A DNA stretch of 64,000 nt from Methylobacterium nodulans ORS 2060 (GTDB lineage Bacteria > Pseudomonadota > Alphaproteobacteria > Rhizobiales > Beijerinckiaceae), in the NCBI RefSeq assembly GCF_000022085.1, contig NC_011894.1:770501-834500 (forward strand), written 5' to 3'. Below are positions 29,818-39,459 of the stretch, piece by piece (position 1 is the stretch's first letter; each line of letters begins with the position of its first letter). Both the position numbers and the translations under genes were made by a program. The notes beneath the pieces are model-generated. The model was not told the DNA's origin. It did no database searches and saw only the letters and a program-made list of their open reading frames with translations.

Positions 29818-30025
29818 CTGCGTGGCAGCCGCCCCGCTCCTCATGCCGAGGTGCTCCGAAGGAGCCTCGAAGCACCCCGGACCGGTGCTCCTACCCACCC
29901 TGATTTGGACGAACGTTCAGGGGTGCTTCGAGGCTACGCGATCTTCGATCGCCAGTGCGATCTGCGATCGCCCGCGCCTCAGCATGAGGGCCGGTGGGAC
30001 TGCCCCAGGCGGGAGTGCTCAGTCG
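29818..30025. repeat. dispersed palindromic element, family B copy 1
   Basis: A 200-bp stretch whose left part (CTCATGCCGAGGTGCTCCGA, CCTCGAAGCACCCC) is complementary to its right part (GGGGTGCTTCGAGGCTACGC, GCCTCAGCATGAGGG). Similar arms occur at 37068-37232 and 55391-55610. The right flank CCCCAGGCGGGAGTGCTC is also shared with the third copy. It fills the 262-base gap between the chorismate mutase and thioesterase genes; there is no gene in this gap. Confidence 0.7.
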
Positions 30026-30067
30026 GCTACGGCTTCATACCAGCGGTCACATGGAAATGACCGTTGA

Positions 30068-30466
30068 TCACCGCCCCTCCAGGATGGCGCGCAGCCCGTC
30101 CGGCAGGCGCGCCGGACGGCCGCCGATCAGGGCGGCGACACGCACCTCGGCGGTCATCAGCACCTGCTCGCCGCGCAGGATGCGCTGCGCCAGGATGATC
30201 GAGGCGCCGCGCAGCTCGGCAGTGCGGGTCTCCACGGTGAGCACGTCGTCCATCCGGGCCGGAACCAGCCAGTCGATCGTCATGCGCCGCACGGCGAAGA
30301 ACAGCCCCTCCCCGCCCGCATGCAGGGCCGACTGGTCGATGCCCGCCGCACGCAACAGCTCCGTGCGCCCGCGCTCCAGGAAGCGCAGATAGCTCGCATG
30401 GTAGACGAGCCCGGAAAAATCCGTGTCCTCGTAATAGACCCGGATCGTGATCCTGTGCGGCGTCAC
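30068..30466 (-). CDS. ybgC: 4-hydroxybenzoyl-CoA thioesterase-like acyl-CoA thioesterase (YbgC family)
   Basis: 132 residues from the GTG at 30466, coupled by a 4-base GTGA overlap to the phosphoesterase gene upstream. The hotdog fold is shown by VYYEDTDFSGLVYHASYLRFLERGRTELLR, in which the catalytic Asp of YYEDTD and SGLVYHASY are diagnostic. YbgC proteins hydrolyse acyl-CoA and are linked to the Tol-Pal system, but tolQRA-pal are not here. In many Proteobacteria ybgC follows ruvB, which matches this operon. Confidence 0.92.
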   Translation of the reverse strand: MTPHRITIRVYYEDTDFSGLVYHASYLRFLERGRTELLRAAGIDQSALHAGGEGLFFAVRRMTIDWLVPARMDDVLTVETRTAELRGASIILAQRILRGEQVLMTAEVRVAALIGGRPARLPDGLRAILEGR

Positions 30467-31431
30467 GCGGCCGCCTCCCCGCCGAGATCCACCACGACGA
30501 TCTCGGGCGGGACGCCGAACCGGATCGGCGCGACGCTCATGCCGAGGCCCCCCGACACGACGAGGTCGGTATGCTCGCGGACATGCCCATAGGCGTAGCG
30601 GTTGTGGTAGCGCGAGGGCACGACGGGCGCGTAGCCGAACAGCCGGACCTGGCCGCCATGGGTATGGCCCGACAGGGTGAGCGCCACCCGGGCGGGCACG
30701 CTCGGAAAAATGTCCGGCTCGTGGGCGAGCAGGATCACGGGCGCCTGCGCCGGGACCTTGGCGAGGGTGGCCGCGAGGTCGTCGAGGCCGATGCGGAGGT
30801 TCTGGATGCCGCGCTCCTGGCGCAGCCAGCGGGCCCGGGGCAGCAGAGCGAGCTGGTCCTGCAGGCCCGCGAGCCAGACCGGCCCGCCCGGCACGGCGAG
30901 CGGCACCGCGTCGTTCTCCAGCACCCGGACGCCGTGTCGCGTGAGCGCCGCGCCGGCCCGGGTCGGGCCGCCAGCCCGGCGCTGGGCATCCTCGTCCTCC
31001 CACCAATCGTGGTTGCCGAGCACCGCATGAACCCCGAGCGGCGCCCTGAGGGCGGCGAGCGGCACAGCCCATTCGTCGGCCGACAGGTGGCCGGTGACGA
31101 AGCGCTGGCCGGCCACATAGTCACCGAGGAGCACGATCAGGTCGGGCTTGAGGGCATTGGCGGCCTCGACGATGCCGGCGATGCGTGCCGCGTTCATCCA
31201 AGGCTCGCAGGCATGGATGTCGGCGAGCGCGGCGATGCGCAGCCGCAGGCCCGCGGGCCACGGCCCGCGCGGGCGGATGGCATAGCGGGTGATCACCGAG
31301 TCGAACGGCTCGATCCCGACCCCGTAGGCCGCCGTGGCGAAGCCCGACAGCCCGACGATGCCGGCCCCGCGCACCACCTGGCGGCGGGTGAACAGCCGGG
31401 ACGGCCGGCTGGGCGGAGCAGCCTCACTCAT
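30463..31431 (-). CDS. exported metallophosphoesterase (YkuE-like)
   Basis: 322 residues. The N-terminus [18 protein letters not shown] is a twin-arginine signal (RRQVV), so export folded through Tat is likely. Five calcineurin-like motifs follow: [32 protein letters not shown] and GHTHGGQ. Such enzymes cleave phosphodiesters using two metal ions; the family includes UDP-diacylglucosamine hydrolase relatives and YkuE. It overlaps ruvB upstream by 8 bases and the thioesterase gene downstream by 4, forming a tight three-gene operon. Confidence 0.9.
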   Translation of the reverse strand: MSEAAPPSRPSRLFTRRQVVRGAGIVGLSGFATAAYGVGIEPFDSVITRYAIRPRGPWPAGLRLRIAALADIHACEPWMNAARIAGIVEAANALKPDLIVLLGDYVAGQRFVTGHLSADEWAVPLAALRAPLGVHAVLGNHDWWEDEDAQRRAGGPTRAGAALTRHGVRVLENDAVPLAVPGGPVWLAGLQDQLALLPRARWLRQERGIQNLRIGLDDLAATLAKVPAQAPVILLAHEPDIFPSVPARVALTLSGHTHGGQVRLFGYAPVVPSRYHNRYAYGHVREHTDLVVSGGLGMSVAPIRFGVPPEIVVVDLGGEAAA

Positions 31432-32470
31432 CCTCGTCGCCGCCGAACAAGCCGTATTGCAGGGCCGGGTCGCGGTTCGGCTCCGGCAGGCCGAGATGCC
31501 GGAAGGCGTGGGGCGTGAGCACGCGCCCGCGGGGGGTGCGCTGCACGAAGCCCTTCTGGATCAGGTAGGGCTCGATGATCTCCTCGATCGCGTCGCGCGG
31601 CTCGGACAAGGCCGCCGCCATGGTCTCGACCCCGACCGGGCCGCCGCCGAAGGACCGGGCGATCAGCCCCAGATACTTCCGGTCCATGGTGTCGAGCCCG
31701 ACCGGATCGACGTCGAGCAGGCGCAGCGCCTTGTCGGCGATGGCCCGCGTCACCGTCGGCGCATCCTCCACGATCGCGAAGTCGCGCACCCGCCGCAGCA
31801 GGCGCCCGGCGATGCGCGGCGTGCCCCGCGCCCGCTTGGCGATCTCGTTGGCCCCGTCCGGCGCCATGCCGATGCCCAGCACCCGGGCGCCGCGCGCGAC
31901 GATCGCCTCGAGCTCGTCGATCTCGTAGAATTCGAGCCGGATCGGGATCCCGAAGCGGTCGCGCAACGGGGTGGTGAGCAGCCCCGCCCGGGTCGTCGCC
32001 GCCACCAGGGTGAATTTCGGCAGCTCGATCTTCACCGAGCGGGCCGCCGGTCCCTCGCCGATGATCAGGTCGAGCTGGTAATCCTCCATGGCCGGATAGA
32101 GGATCTCCTCCACCGCCGGGTTGAGCCGGTGGATCTCGTCGATGAAGAGCACGTCGCGCTCTTCGAGGTTGGTGAGCTGCGCGGCGAGGTCGCCGGCCTT
32201 CGCGATCACCGGGCCGGAGGTCGAGCGGAAGTTCACGCCGAGCTCGCGGGCGACGATCTGGGCCAGCGTGGTCTTGCCGAGGCCCGGGGGGCCGACGAAG
32301 AGCACGTGGTCGAGGGCCTGGCCGGTCTTGCGGGCGGATTCGATGAAGACCTGCAGGTTCGCCCGGGCGGCGCGCTGGCCGGTGAAGTCGGCGAGGCTCA
32401 GGGGACGGATCGACGCGTCGATGTCGTCCTCGCGGCGCTCGGGGGTGAGAAGGGCTCTGGGCTTGCTCAA
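31424..32470 (-). CDS. ruvB: Holliday junction branch migration ATPase RuvB
   Basis: 348 residues. The hexameric motor that drives branch migration with RuvA. Walker [10 protein letters not shown] at 60-68, Walker [12 protein letters not shown], sensor 1 LVAATTRAG, arginine finger DRFGIP, and the C-terminal winged helix ending [16 protein letters not shown]. ruvA and ruvC are not in the window. It is the first gene of an operon with the phosphoesterase and thioesterase genes. Confidence 0.98.
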   Translation of the reverse strand: MSKPRALLTPERREDDIDASIRPLSLADFTGQRAARANLQVFIESARKTGQALDHVLFVGPPGLGKTTLAQIVARELGVNFRSTSGPVIAKAGDLAAQLTNLEERDVLFIDEIHRLNPAVEEILYPAMEDYQLDLIIGEGPAARSVKIELPKFTLVAATTRAGLLTTPLRDRFGIPIRLEFYEIDELEAIVARGARVLGIGMAPDGANEIAKRARGTPRIAGRLLRRVRDFAIVEDAPTVTRAIADKALRLLDVDPVGLDTMDRKYLGLIARSFGGGPVGVETMAAALSEPRDAIEEIIEPYLIQKGFVQRTPRGRVLTPHAFRHLGLPEPNRDPALQYGLFGGDEDE

Positions 32471-32586
32471 AGGGGGCTCGGACGGATCATCGCGAACAGC
32501 GCGCGCCGCCGGCGCCCGCTCCCTGCCATGTAGTCATCTCGGCGCGGTGCACAACGCGACCGATCGCGCCTCGCCTGGGTCCCCCG

Positions 32587-33045
32587 TCAGCGCCAGACCG
32601 GATGCGAGTCGATCCAGGTCGGCGCGCTCGGAACGGCGACCTGCGAGACGCCGCCGCAGACGGGGATCCGGATGATGATCGTGTTCACCTTGGCGTTGCT
32701 GCGGGCTGCGGCGTTGATGAGGTAGATGAACTCGGTGTTGCGCTCGAGCTCGTCGAAGTAGGAGACGTTGAAACCGCGGTAGGTCGGAACCTCCACCCAA
32801 TCCTCGCCGCGGCGCTGGAGGGCGCCGCCCGCATACATGTAGACGTCCGAGCAATTCAGGCAGTGGGGGCGGCCGACGGCGCGGGTCAGGGCGGTCCAGA
32901 CCGGCGGGCCGACCCTGGCGGCGAGGAATGTGAGCAGGATCACGCCGAAAGCGGCCAGGGCCTCGCGGCAGAGGAGCCATCAGGCGGCGGCGCGCAGCCG
33001 CTCCGCCCGGGACCGGGGCAGGACCTCGACGTCCGTGCGGCTCAT
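32587..33045 (-). pseudogene. small membrane protein gene interrupted by an in-frame TGA
   Basis: The minus strand has a strong start (GGAGGGAGAACCGCG before ATG at 33045) and reads MSRTDVEVLPRSRAERLRAAA, then TGA at 32982-32980, then in the same frame WLLCREALAAFGVILLTFLA and a good soluble part (HCLNCSDVYMYAGGA, then IIIRIPVCGGVSQVAVPSAP) to a stop at 32587. Together this is a 152-residue protein with one transmembrane helix and clustered cysteines (CLNC). A single G-to-A change from TGG (Trp) to TGA would explain it. A short product from the GTG at 32943 is possible, but that start lacks a good ribosome site. Function unknown. Confidence 0.65.
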
Positions 33046-33212
33046 CGCGGTTCTCCCTCCGGCATTCGGAAGGCACCTCACGCCGTCAGGATACGCGCGG
33101 CCGACAATGGGATGGACCCGCGTCGTCCTCCGCCCCTCCGAGAGGCCGGCCCAGGCCGTCTCGATCTCAAGCCATCCGACATCCGCGGGATGGCTCGACC
33201 GGACGCGAACGA

Positions 33213-33236
33213 GGGCGCCGCGACGCGGCGGCGCCC
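33213..33236 (-). terminator. hairpin after bacterioferritin gene
   Basis: A 9-bp perfect stem (GGGCGCCGC / GCGGCGCCC) begins 8 bases beyond the bfr stop on the minus strand. No T tract follows, so it may be a Rho-assisted terminator or RNA-stabilising hairpin. The 180-base gap beyond it holds no gene. Confidence 0.5.
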
Positions 33237-33243
33237 GGCAGCC

Positions 33244-33741
33244 TCATTCCGTCTCCGGCTCGATCTTCTCCAGACTGCCGATGTGGCGCTGGGAATAGAG
33301 CTGCAGGCCGATCTGATTGATGAGATCGAGTTGCGTCTCCAGGAAGTCGATGTGCCCCTCCTCGTCGGAGGCCAGATCCTCGAACAGGAGCTTGGACACG
33401 CGGTCGTTGATCGATTCGGCATATTGCGCCGCTTCGAGATAGAGCGCCCGCGCCTCGTTCTCGGCGGCGAGGTCGCACTCGATGATCTCCTGCACGTTCT
33501 GACCGATCCTCAGCGGATCCAGCTCCTGCAGGTTCGGGAAGCCATCGAGGAACAGGATGCGGTCGATGAACCGGTCGGCATGGTTCATCTCCTCGATCGA
33601 TTCCTTCCGCCAGAACTTGGCAAGCTCCACATAGCCCCAATCGTTCAGCATGCGGAAATGCAACCAGTACTGGCTCACCGCAGTCAGCTCGCTGCGCAAG
33701 CCGCGGTTGAGATACTCGATGACCTTCGCATCGCCCTTCAT
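33244..33741 (-). CDS. bfr: bacterioferritin
   Basis: 165 residues from the ATG at 33741 (MKGDAKVIEYLN). It stores iron in a 24-mer. The ferroxidase ligands are visible at Glu18, Glu51, His54 and in the CDLAAENEARALY and DEEGHIDFLE segments, and Met52 is the haem ligand. Upstream of the gene is an Irr-like iron-control box (33849-33861). Length matches the family. It is transcribed alone. Confidence 0.97.
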   Translation of the reverse strand: MKGDAKVIEYLNRGLRSELTAVSQYWLHFRMLNDWGYVELAKFWRKESIEEMNHADRFIDRILFLDGFPNLQELDPLRIGQNVQEIIECDLAAENEARALYLEAAQYAESINDRVSKLLFEDLASDEEGHIDFLETQLDLINQIGLQLYSQRHIGSLEKIEPETE

Positions 33742-33848
33742 ACGATCCCTCCTCCTGCGCCGGGCTGCCCCGCCCCAGCGGCATCCGGCACAGCCGGTCG
33801 GCGACGGCCCCACATGGCACGCCCGGGCGTTTCAGCCAAGAGCTAACC

Positions 33849-33861
33849 TAGAATAATTCTA
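33849..33861. promoter_or_regulatory. putative Irr iron control element (ICE) upstream of bfr
   Basis: TAGAATAATTCTA is a perfect 13-base palindrome in an AT-rich patch (CCTAGAATAATTCTAATC), matching the TTTAGAA...TTCTAAA Irr box of Hyphomicrobiales. It lies 108 bases upstream of the bfr start. The neighbouring RND gene ends nearby, so bfr is the likely target. The bfr promoter itself was not delineated. Confidence 0.7.
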
Positions 33862-33876
33862 ATCTTTTGCAGCCCG

Positions 33877-36800
33877 TCAACCCCGGGACTCCGCACGGGC
33901 CGGCGGATGGGCCTCCGCCAGGAGCGGCCGGGCCGCATTCCGTCCGCGGGGCGGCGCCTTGATCCGGTACCAGCCCACATAGAGGGCGGGCAGAAAGAAC
34001 AAGGTCAGGAAGGTGGCCGCCACGATGCCGCCGATCATCGCATAGGCCATCGGTCCCCAGAAAACCTCGCGGGCGATCGGGATCATGCCGAGGCTTGCCG
34101 CGGCGGCCGTGAGCATGATGGGGCGCATGCGGTGGCAGGTCGCCTCCACCACGGCGTCCCAGGGGGCCATGCCATCGGCCTCGTACTCGTCGATCTGCGT
34201 CACCAGGATCACCGAGTTGCGGATGATGATGCCGATCAGCGCGAGCACCCCGAGGATCGCCACGAAGCCGAGAGGCGCCCCCGAGGGCAGCAGCGCCGCG
34301 ACGACGCCGATGAGGCCGAGCGGCGCGACGCTCGCGACCAGGATCAGCTTCTGGACGCTCTGGAGCTGCACCATGAGCAGGAAGGCCATGGCGAGGAGCA
34401 TCACCGGCACCACGGAGGCGATCGGCCCCTGGCCCTTGGCGCTCTCCTCGACGGCGCCGCCGACGGCGAGGTCGTAGCCGTCCGGCAGCTCGGCCCGGAA
34501 CCGGTCGATCTGCGGCTGGAGCGCCGCGACGACGGTGGCGGGCTGCGTCGCGTCCGTGATGGCGGCCCGCACCGTGATGGTGGGCTGGCGGTCGCGGCGC
34601 CAGACGATCGGCTGCTCGAGGTCGTAGCGGATCTTGGCGAAGGCGAGGAGCGGGACGGTGCCGCCATTGGCGAGCGGCACCTGCAGGCTCTGCAGCGTAT
34701 CGACGGAGCGCCGCTCGGTGGCGAGCGCGCGGCCCACCACGTTCACGAGGTAGATCGCGTCGCGCACCTGCGTGATGGTGGTGCCGCCGACGACGCCGTT
34801 CAGGATCGTGGCGATGTCCTTCGAGGTCACGCCGAGCTGGCGGGCCTTGTCCTGCAGGATCTCGACCTTGAGCACCTTGCCGGGCTCGTTCCAGTCGAAA
34901 GTCGGCACGCCGAGGCTCGGATGGGTGCCGAGCAGGCCCGCGAGCCTGAGCGCCTGCTGGCGCACCACCTGCAGGTCCGGGCCGCCGAGCCGGTACTGGA
35001 CCGGACGGCCGACCGGGGGACCGAGATCGAGGGGATGCACGAAGACGTCGGTGCCGACGAAGTCGCGGCGGGCCAGCGCGGTGAGCCGCGCCATCGTCCG
35101 GTCGCGGGCTTCGAGCGAGGTGGTCTCGATCACGATCTGCCCGAAGAAGGCGTTGCCGAGCTGCTGGTCGAGGGGGAGATAGAAGCGGATCGCCCCCTGG
35201 CCCACATAGGAACTCCAGTGCCGGATATCCGGGTCGCCCTTCAGGGCGGCCTCGAACCGGTCCATCTGGGCCTTGGTCTCGCCGATGCTGGCGTTCTGCG
35301 GCAGGGTCAGGTCGACCAGCACCTCGTTGCGGTCGGAGGACGGGAAGAACTGCTGCTGCACGTGGCCCAGGCCGACGAACGACAGCGCGAGCAGCCCGAG
35401 CGTCGCCGCCACCGTGAGCCAGCGGAAGCGCATGGCCGGCAGCAGCATCGCCCGGAAGACGGCCAGCAGCCGGCTCGGCTTCTCGTGATGGCCCTTCATG
35501 GTCTTCGGGAGGATCTTCACGCCGATGAGCGGCGCGAACAGCACGGCAACCACCCAGGAGACGAGGAGCGAGGCCGCCAGCACCACGAAGAGCGAATAGG
35601 TGTACTCGCCCGCTGCCGAGCCGTTGAAGCCGATCGGCAGGAAGCCCGCCACCGTGACGAGCGTGCCGGTGAGCATCGGGAAGGCGGTGGAGGTGTAGGC
35701 GAAGGTCGCAGCCTTGCGCAGGCTGTCCCCGGCCTCCAGCCGGGCCACCATCATCTCGACGGTGATCATCGCGTCGTCGACGAGGAGGCCGAGCGCGATG
35801 ATGAGGGCGCCGAGGGATATGCGCTGCAGCGTCACCCCCATCGCATCCATGATCACGAACACGATCGCGAGCACGAGGGGGATCGACAGGGACACCACCA
35901 GGCCCGCCCGCAGGCCGAGGCTCAGGAACGAGACCACGAGCACGATCACCACGGCCTCGACCAGCGCCTTGGTGAAGCCGCCGACCGCCTCCTCCACGAT
36001 CCGGGGCTGGTCGGAGACGAGGTGAATGCCGACGCCGACCGGCAGCTCGCCCTCGATCTGGCGCATGCGCGCCTTCAGGGCCTCGCCGAATTCGAGGATG
36101 TTGCCGCTCGGCTGCATGGCGATGGCGAGCGCGATCGCGGGCTGGCCGTTGTAGCGGAACAGCGTCTCGGGGGGATCGGTGTAGCCGCGCTGGATCTCCG
36201 CCACGTCCGAGAGGCGGAAGAAGCGGTCGTTGATGCGCAGGTTGATCGCCTTGAGGCTGTTCTCGTCGGCGAACTGGCCGCCCACCCGGACCGAGACCCG
36301 CTCGGGATCCGCCTGGATCACGCCCGAGGGCTCGACCGCGTTCTGGGCCTGGAGCGTGTTGATCACGCTCTGCATGTCGATGCCGAGCGCCGCGAGCTTG
36401 CGGGTCGAGAAGTCGAGGAAGATCACCTCGTCCTGCGCGCCGACGATCTGGGTCTTGCCGATGTTCCTGACCTTGAGCACGCCGGTGCGGGCGCGCTCGA
36501 CGTAGTCGCGCAGCTGGCGCATGGACAGGCCGTCCGCCGTGAAGGCGTAGACGTTGCCGAACACGTCGCCGAACTCATCGTTGAAGAACGGCCCCTGCAC
36601 GCCCTGCGGGAAGGTGCCCTTGATGTCGCCGATGCGCTTGCGGACCTGATAGAACAGCCAGGGGATGGTCTTGGGCGGTGTGGTCTCGCGCAGCTGGACG
36701 AACACCGTGGTCTGGCCCGGGGTCGTGTAGCTGCGGGTGTAGTCCACCGCGTTGATCTGCTGGACCTCCTTCTCGATCCGGTCGGTGACCTGCTGGAGCG

Positions 36801-36984
36801 TGTCGCCGATGGTCGCGCCGGGCCAGCGCGCCTGCACCACCATGGTCTTGATCGCGAAGGCGGGGTCTTCCTCGCGGCCGAGCTTCTCGTAGGACATCGC
36901 GCCGGCGACGAGCGCGACCGCCATCAGGAACCAGACGAAGGAGCGGTGCTCGAGCGCCCATTCGGAGAGGTTGAAGGATCTCAT
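33877..36984 (-). CDS. RND efflux transporter permease
   Basis: 1035 residues from the ATG at 36984 (MRSFNLSEWALEHRS). A proton-driven HAE1-type/AcrB-like permease with 12 transmembrane helices and two large periplasmic loops. Helix 4 contains GLLVDDAMITVEMMV with the DD pair used for proton relay, and the C-terminal half has LIGIIIRNSVILVTQID. Together with two adaptor proteins it forms an efflux pump; no TolC-like outer-membrane gene is next to it. It ends 319 bases after the first adaptor gene, a gap filled by a repeat. A divergent TetR gene probably represses the operon. Substrate unknown. Confidence 0.94.
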   Translation of the reverse strand: MRSFNLSEWALEHRSFVWFLMAVALVAGAMSYEKLGREEDPAFAIKTMVVQARWPGATIGDTLQQVTDRIEKEVQQINAVDYTRSYTTPGQTTVFVQLRETTPPKTIPWLFYQVRKRIGDIKGTFPQGVQGPFFNDEFGDVFGNVYAFTADGLSMRQLRDYVERARTGVLKVRNIGKTQIVGAQDEVIFLDFSTRKLAALGIDMQSVINTLQAQNAVEPSGVIQADPERVSVRVGGQFADENSLKAINLRINDRFFRLSDVAEIQRGYTDPPETLFRYNGQPAIALAIAMQPSGNILEFGEALKARMRQIEGELPVGVGIHLVSDQPRIVEEAVGGFTKALVEAVVIVLVVSFLSLGLRAGLVVSLSIPLVLAIVFVIMDAMGVTLQRISLGALIIALGLLVDDAMITVEMMVARLEAGDSLRKAATFAYTSTAFPMLTGTLVTVAGFLPIGFNGSAAGEYTYSLFVVLAASLLVSWVVAVLFAPLIGVKILPKTMKGHHEKPSRLLAVFRAMLLPAMRFRWLTVAATLGLLALSFVGLGHVQQQFFPSSDRNEVLVDLTLPQNASIGETKAQMDRFEAALKGDPDIRHWSSYVGQGAIRFYLPLDQQLGNAFFGQIVIETTSLEARDRTMARLTALARRDFVGTDVFVHPLDLGPPVGRPVQYRLGGPDLQVVRQQALRLAGLLGTHPSLGVPTFDWNEPGKVLKVEILQDKARQLGVTSKDIATILNGVVGGTTITQVRDAIYLVNVVGRALATERRSVDTLQSLQVPLANGGTVPLLAFAKIRYDLEQPIVWRRDRQPTITVRAAITDATQPATVVAALQPQIDRFRAELPDGYDLAVGGAVEESAKGQGPIASVVPVMLLAMAFLLMVQLQSVQKLILVASVAPLGLIGVVAALLPSGAPLGFVAILGVLALIGIIIRNSVILVTQIDEYEADGMAPWDAVVEATCHRMRPIMLTAAAASLGMIPIAREVFWGPMAYAMIGGIVAATFLTLFFLPALYVGWYRIKAPPRGRNAARPLLAEAHPPARAESRG

Positions 36985-37067
36985 CGGCGCGTCCTCGCGC
37001 AGGCAATCGGGGTAGTTCGACGGGAATCGGCGGCCGCGGGTGCGTTGCAGTGCGGGAAGACCGTCCC

Positions 37068-37232
37068 GGGGTGCTTCGAGGCTCCTGCGGAGCACCTCAG
37101 CGTGAGGATCGTCGCGTCTGCCACGAGGAGCCGAGCTCTCGGGCCGTTCGACGGATGAAGGCTCGTCCCGCTCTCGCCCTCATCCTGACGTGCGAGCATC
37201 AGCGAGCCTCGAAGGAGGGCTCCAGAGAGCAT
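37068..37232. repeat. dispersed palindromic element, family B copy 2
   Basis: Contains the family B arms GGGGTGCTTCGAGGCTCCTG and CACCTCAGCGTGAGGATC, then CCCTCATCCTGACGTGCGAG and AGCGAGCCTCGAAGGAGGGC in opposite orientation. It sits in the 319-base gap between the RND permease and its upstream adaptor gene, so it lies inside the transcribed operon and could form a large hairpin. No gene is present in the gap. Confidence 0.7.
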
Positions 37233-37303
37233 GGCGACACCCGGAACCCTCCTGAGGTCGAGCATGGGACCGGTTCGGTCGCCGGCGAGACTGACGGAGC
37301 CGC

Positions 37304-38377
37304 TCACGGCCCCGTCTCGGGCAGGCGCACTTCCTGCCCCTCCGCGAGGCTGTGGACGCCCGCGACCACCACCCGCTCGCCGGGCTGGAGCCCGGTCCCG
37401 ACCAGCACCCGACCCTCGTCGCGGCCGATCAGCGAGACCGCGCGCCGGTTCACCGCCTTGCCGTCGGGGGTCACGACCCAGACGGCATGCCCCCCGCCCT
37501 CGTCGAGGAGGGCGGTGGCGGGCAGGGGAATGCGCGGCGGGATCCGCCGCTCCAGCGCCACCGTGACGGTGGTGCCGAGCCGGAAGGATGCGGGCGGATC
37601 GAGGAGGGTCATGCGCACGCGCCGGGTGCGGGTCGCGGCCTCGGCGAGGGGGCCGATCTCGCGCACCCGGCCGCGCACGGTGATCGCCGGCACCGCCTGG
37701 AGCGTGACGGTGAATTCCGCCTCGCGCGGCACCTCGCCCATCAGGGCGTCCGGAATGTCGACCACCGCCTCGCGGATGTCGGGCCGCGCCACCGTCACCA
37801 CCGCCTGGCCGGCCGGGACGACCTGCCCGACCTCGGCGCTCCAGGCCGTGACGACGCCGTCGAAATCCGCCGTCAGCGTGGCATAGCCGAGTTCGTCCTC
37901 GGCCTTCTGGAGGGCCGCCCTGGCCCGGGCGAGGCGGGCGGCGGCGGTGTCGCGGTTGGCCACCGCCGCATCGAGCTGGGCCTGCGTCACCGCGCTGCCG
38001 CTCTCGAACAGGGTGCGCTGGCGCGCCTCGGCCGCGCTCGCATGCGTCACCTGCGCCTGCGCGTCCGCCACATCGGCGCGGGCGCGCAGCAGGGCGAATT
38101 GCTGCACGGTCGGGTCGAGGGCGGCGAGCCGCGTGCCCTTGCCCACGAGATCGCCCACATAGACGTCCCGGGCGACGATGCGGCCGCCGATGCGGAAGCC
38201 CATCTGCGTCTGGTAGCGGGGCTCGACGGTGCCCGCGAAGGGGCCGAAGGTCTCGGTCTCGTGCAGGGCCGTCGTGACGGTGAGGACGGGGCGCACCGGT
38301 GGGGGCGCCTCGGCCTTCTTCTCCTGGCAGCCCGCCAGGGCGAGGATCGCGAGAAGGAGGGAGGACGTCCGTCTCAT
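37304..38377 (-). CDS. RND efflux adaptor (membrane fusion lipoprotein), second copy
   Basis: 357 residues. A lipobox LALAGC at residue 17 makes it a lipoprotein. It has the HlyD-like pattern: barrel-sandwich halves (PVRPVLTVTTALHETETFGPFAG; ADFDGVVTAWSAEVGQVV), a coiled-coil hairpin (LLRARADVADAQAQVTHASAAEARQRTLF), and a C-terminal beta domain (RVLVGTGLQPGERVVVAG). It overlaps the upstream adaptor gene by 4 bases. It bridges the permease to an outer-membrane channel. Confidence 0.92.
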   Translation of the reverse strand: MRRTSSLLLAILALAGCQEKKAEAPPPVRPVLTVTTALHETETFGPFAGTVEPRYQTQMGFRIGGRIVARDVYVGDLVGKGTRLAALDPTVQQFALLRARADVADAQAQVTHASAAEARQRTLFESGSAVTQAQLDAAVANRDTAAARLARARAALQKAEDELGYATLTADFDGVVTAWSAEVGQVVPAGQAVVTVARPDIREAVVDIPDALMGEVPREAEFTVTLQAVPAITVRGRVREIGPLAEAATRTRRVRMTLLDPPASFRLGTTVTVALERRIPPRIPLPATALLDEGGGHAVWVVTPDGKAVNRRAVSLIGRDEGRVLVGTGLQPGERVVVAGVHSLAEGQEVRLPETGP

Positions 38378-39459
38378 GGGGAGCCCTCCCCGACCACGGC
38401 TACCGTCTGGCCCGGACGCAGGAATTGGATACCTGCCGTGACCACCCGCTCGCCGGGCTCGATGCCGCCCGACAGCACGATCGCGGAGCCCGCATAACGC
38501 GCGATGCCCACCGGCCGGGGCGTCACGGTCCGCGTCTGCGGATCGAGCACCCAGACCGCCGGCGCATCCTGCCAGCGGAACAGCGCGCTCCAGGGCAGGG
38601 TCACGGCCTCCTGCGGCCGGAAGCGCCCGCGCCCCAGCACGACGGCGCCGAGCGTCATCTCGCGGGGCACCGCATCGAGGCCGATCTTCACCCGCACGCC
38701 GCCAGTGCCGGGATCGATCGTGGGCGAGATCTCCCGCACACTGCCGGTGGTGCGGATGCGCGGATCCGACTGGAGGGTGATCTCGATCCGGCCGCTCGCG
38801 GGCGGCACCGCCAGCAGGGTCTCCGGGACGATGAAGACCGCATCCCGCGGGCCGTCATGCGCGAGGGTGAACACGGTCTGGCCGGAGGAGACCACCTGCC
38901 CGGCCTCCGCATTGCGGGCCGTGATGATGCCGGACATGCCGGGCCGCAGCTCCGTATAGGTGAACTGCTCCCTCGCCGAGCCCAGGGCGGCGCGGGCGGA
39001 ATCGACGGAGGCCTGGGCGGTGCGCAGCGTCTGCTCGGCCTGATCGTAGGCGCTGCGGGTCGTGTAGCCGCTGCGCATGAGCGCCTGCTGGCGCTCGAAA
39101 CTCACCTTGGCCTGGGTCAGCAGCGCTTCCGCCGAGGACAGAGCGGCCTCGGCGGTGTCGACATTGACCCTCTGCTCCTGAGGTTCGAGGCGGGCGAGCA
39201 CCTGATCGGCCCTCACATGGTCGCCCACTTCGGCGAGGCGCTCGGCGATCTTGCCGGTGACGCGGAACGCGACATTGCTGAGGAACTTCGCCTGGACGTC
39301 ACCCGTCAGCACGACCTCGCCGGCGACGGGGCTCCGCGCGGCCGTGACGGTCTTCACCTCGGCGAGCGAAGCGGGCGGGGTCGCCTCCGCGGCCGCCGCC
39401 GGCCCGGCCAGGGCCGCGGCCGTCAGCAGCGCCGCGAGCGGAATCGGGCGGAGTGGCAT
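38374..39459 (-). CDS. RND efflux adaptor (membrane fusion protein), first copy
   Basis: 361 residues with a Sec signal peptide (MPLRPIPLAALLTAAALAGPAAAAE) and no lipobox. Adaptor features: VTGKIAERLAEVGDHVRADQVLA, the coiled coil SSAEALLTQAKVSFERQQALMRSGYTTRSAYDQ, and TELRPGMSGIITARNAEAGQVV. It is the first gene of an operon with a second adaptor and the permease, and is divergent from a TetR regulator. Two tandem adaptors feeding one permease is a known arrangement in this class. Confidence 0.92.
   Translation of the reverse strand: MPLRPIPLAALLTAAALAGPAAAAEATPPASLAEVKTVTAARSPVAGEVVLTGDVQAKFLSNVAFRVTGKIAERLAEVGDHVRADQVLARLEPQEQRVNVDTAEAALSSAEALLTQAKVSFERQQALMRSGYTTRSAYDQAEQTLRTAQASVDSARAALGSAREQFTYTELRPGMSGIITARNAEAGQVVSSGQTVFTLAHDGPRDAVFIVPETLLAVPPASGRIEITLQSDPRIRTTGSVREISPTIDPGTGGVRVKIGLDAVPREMTLGAVVLGRGRFRPQEAVTLPWSALFRWQDAPAVWVLDPQTRTVTPRPVGIARYAGSAIVLSGGIEPGERVVTAGIQFLRPGQTVAVVGEGSP

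Noticed and set aside
32980..32982. TGA in the split gene as a selenocysteine codon
   Set aside because: The context is a Trp-like position before a membrane helix, not a redox motif, and no SECIS-like hairpin is evident just after it.
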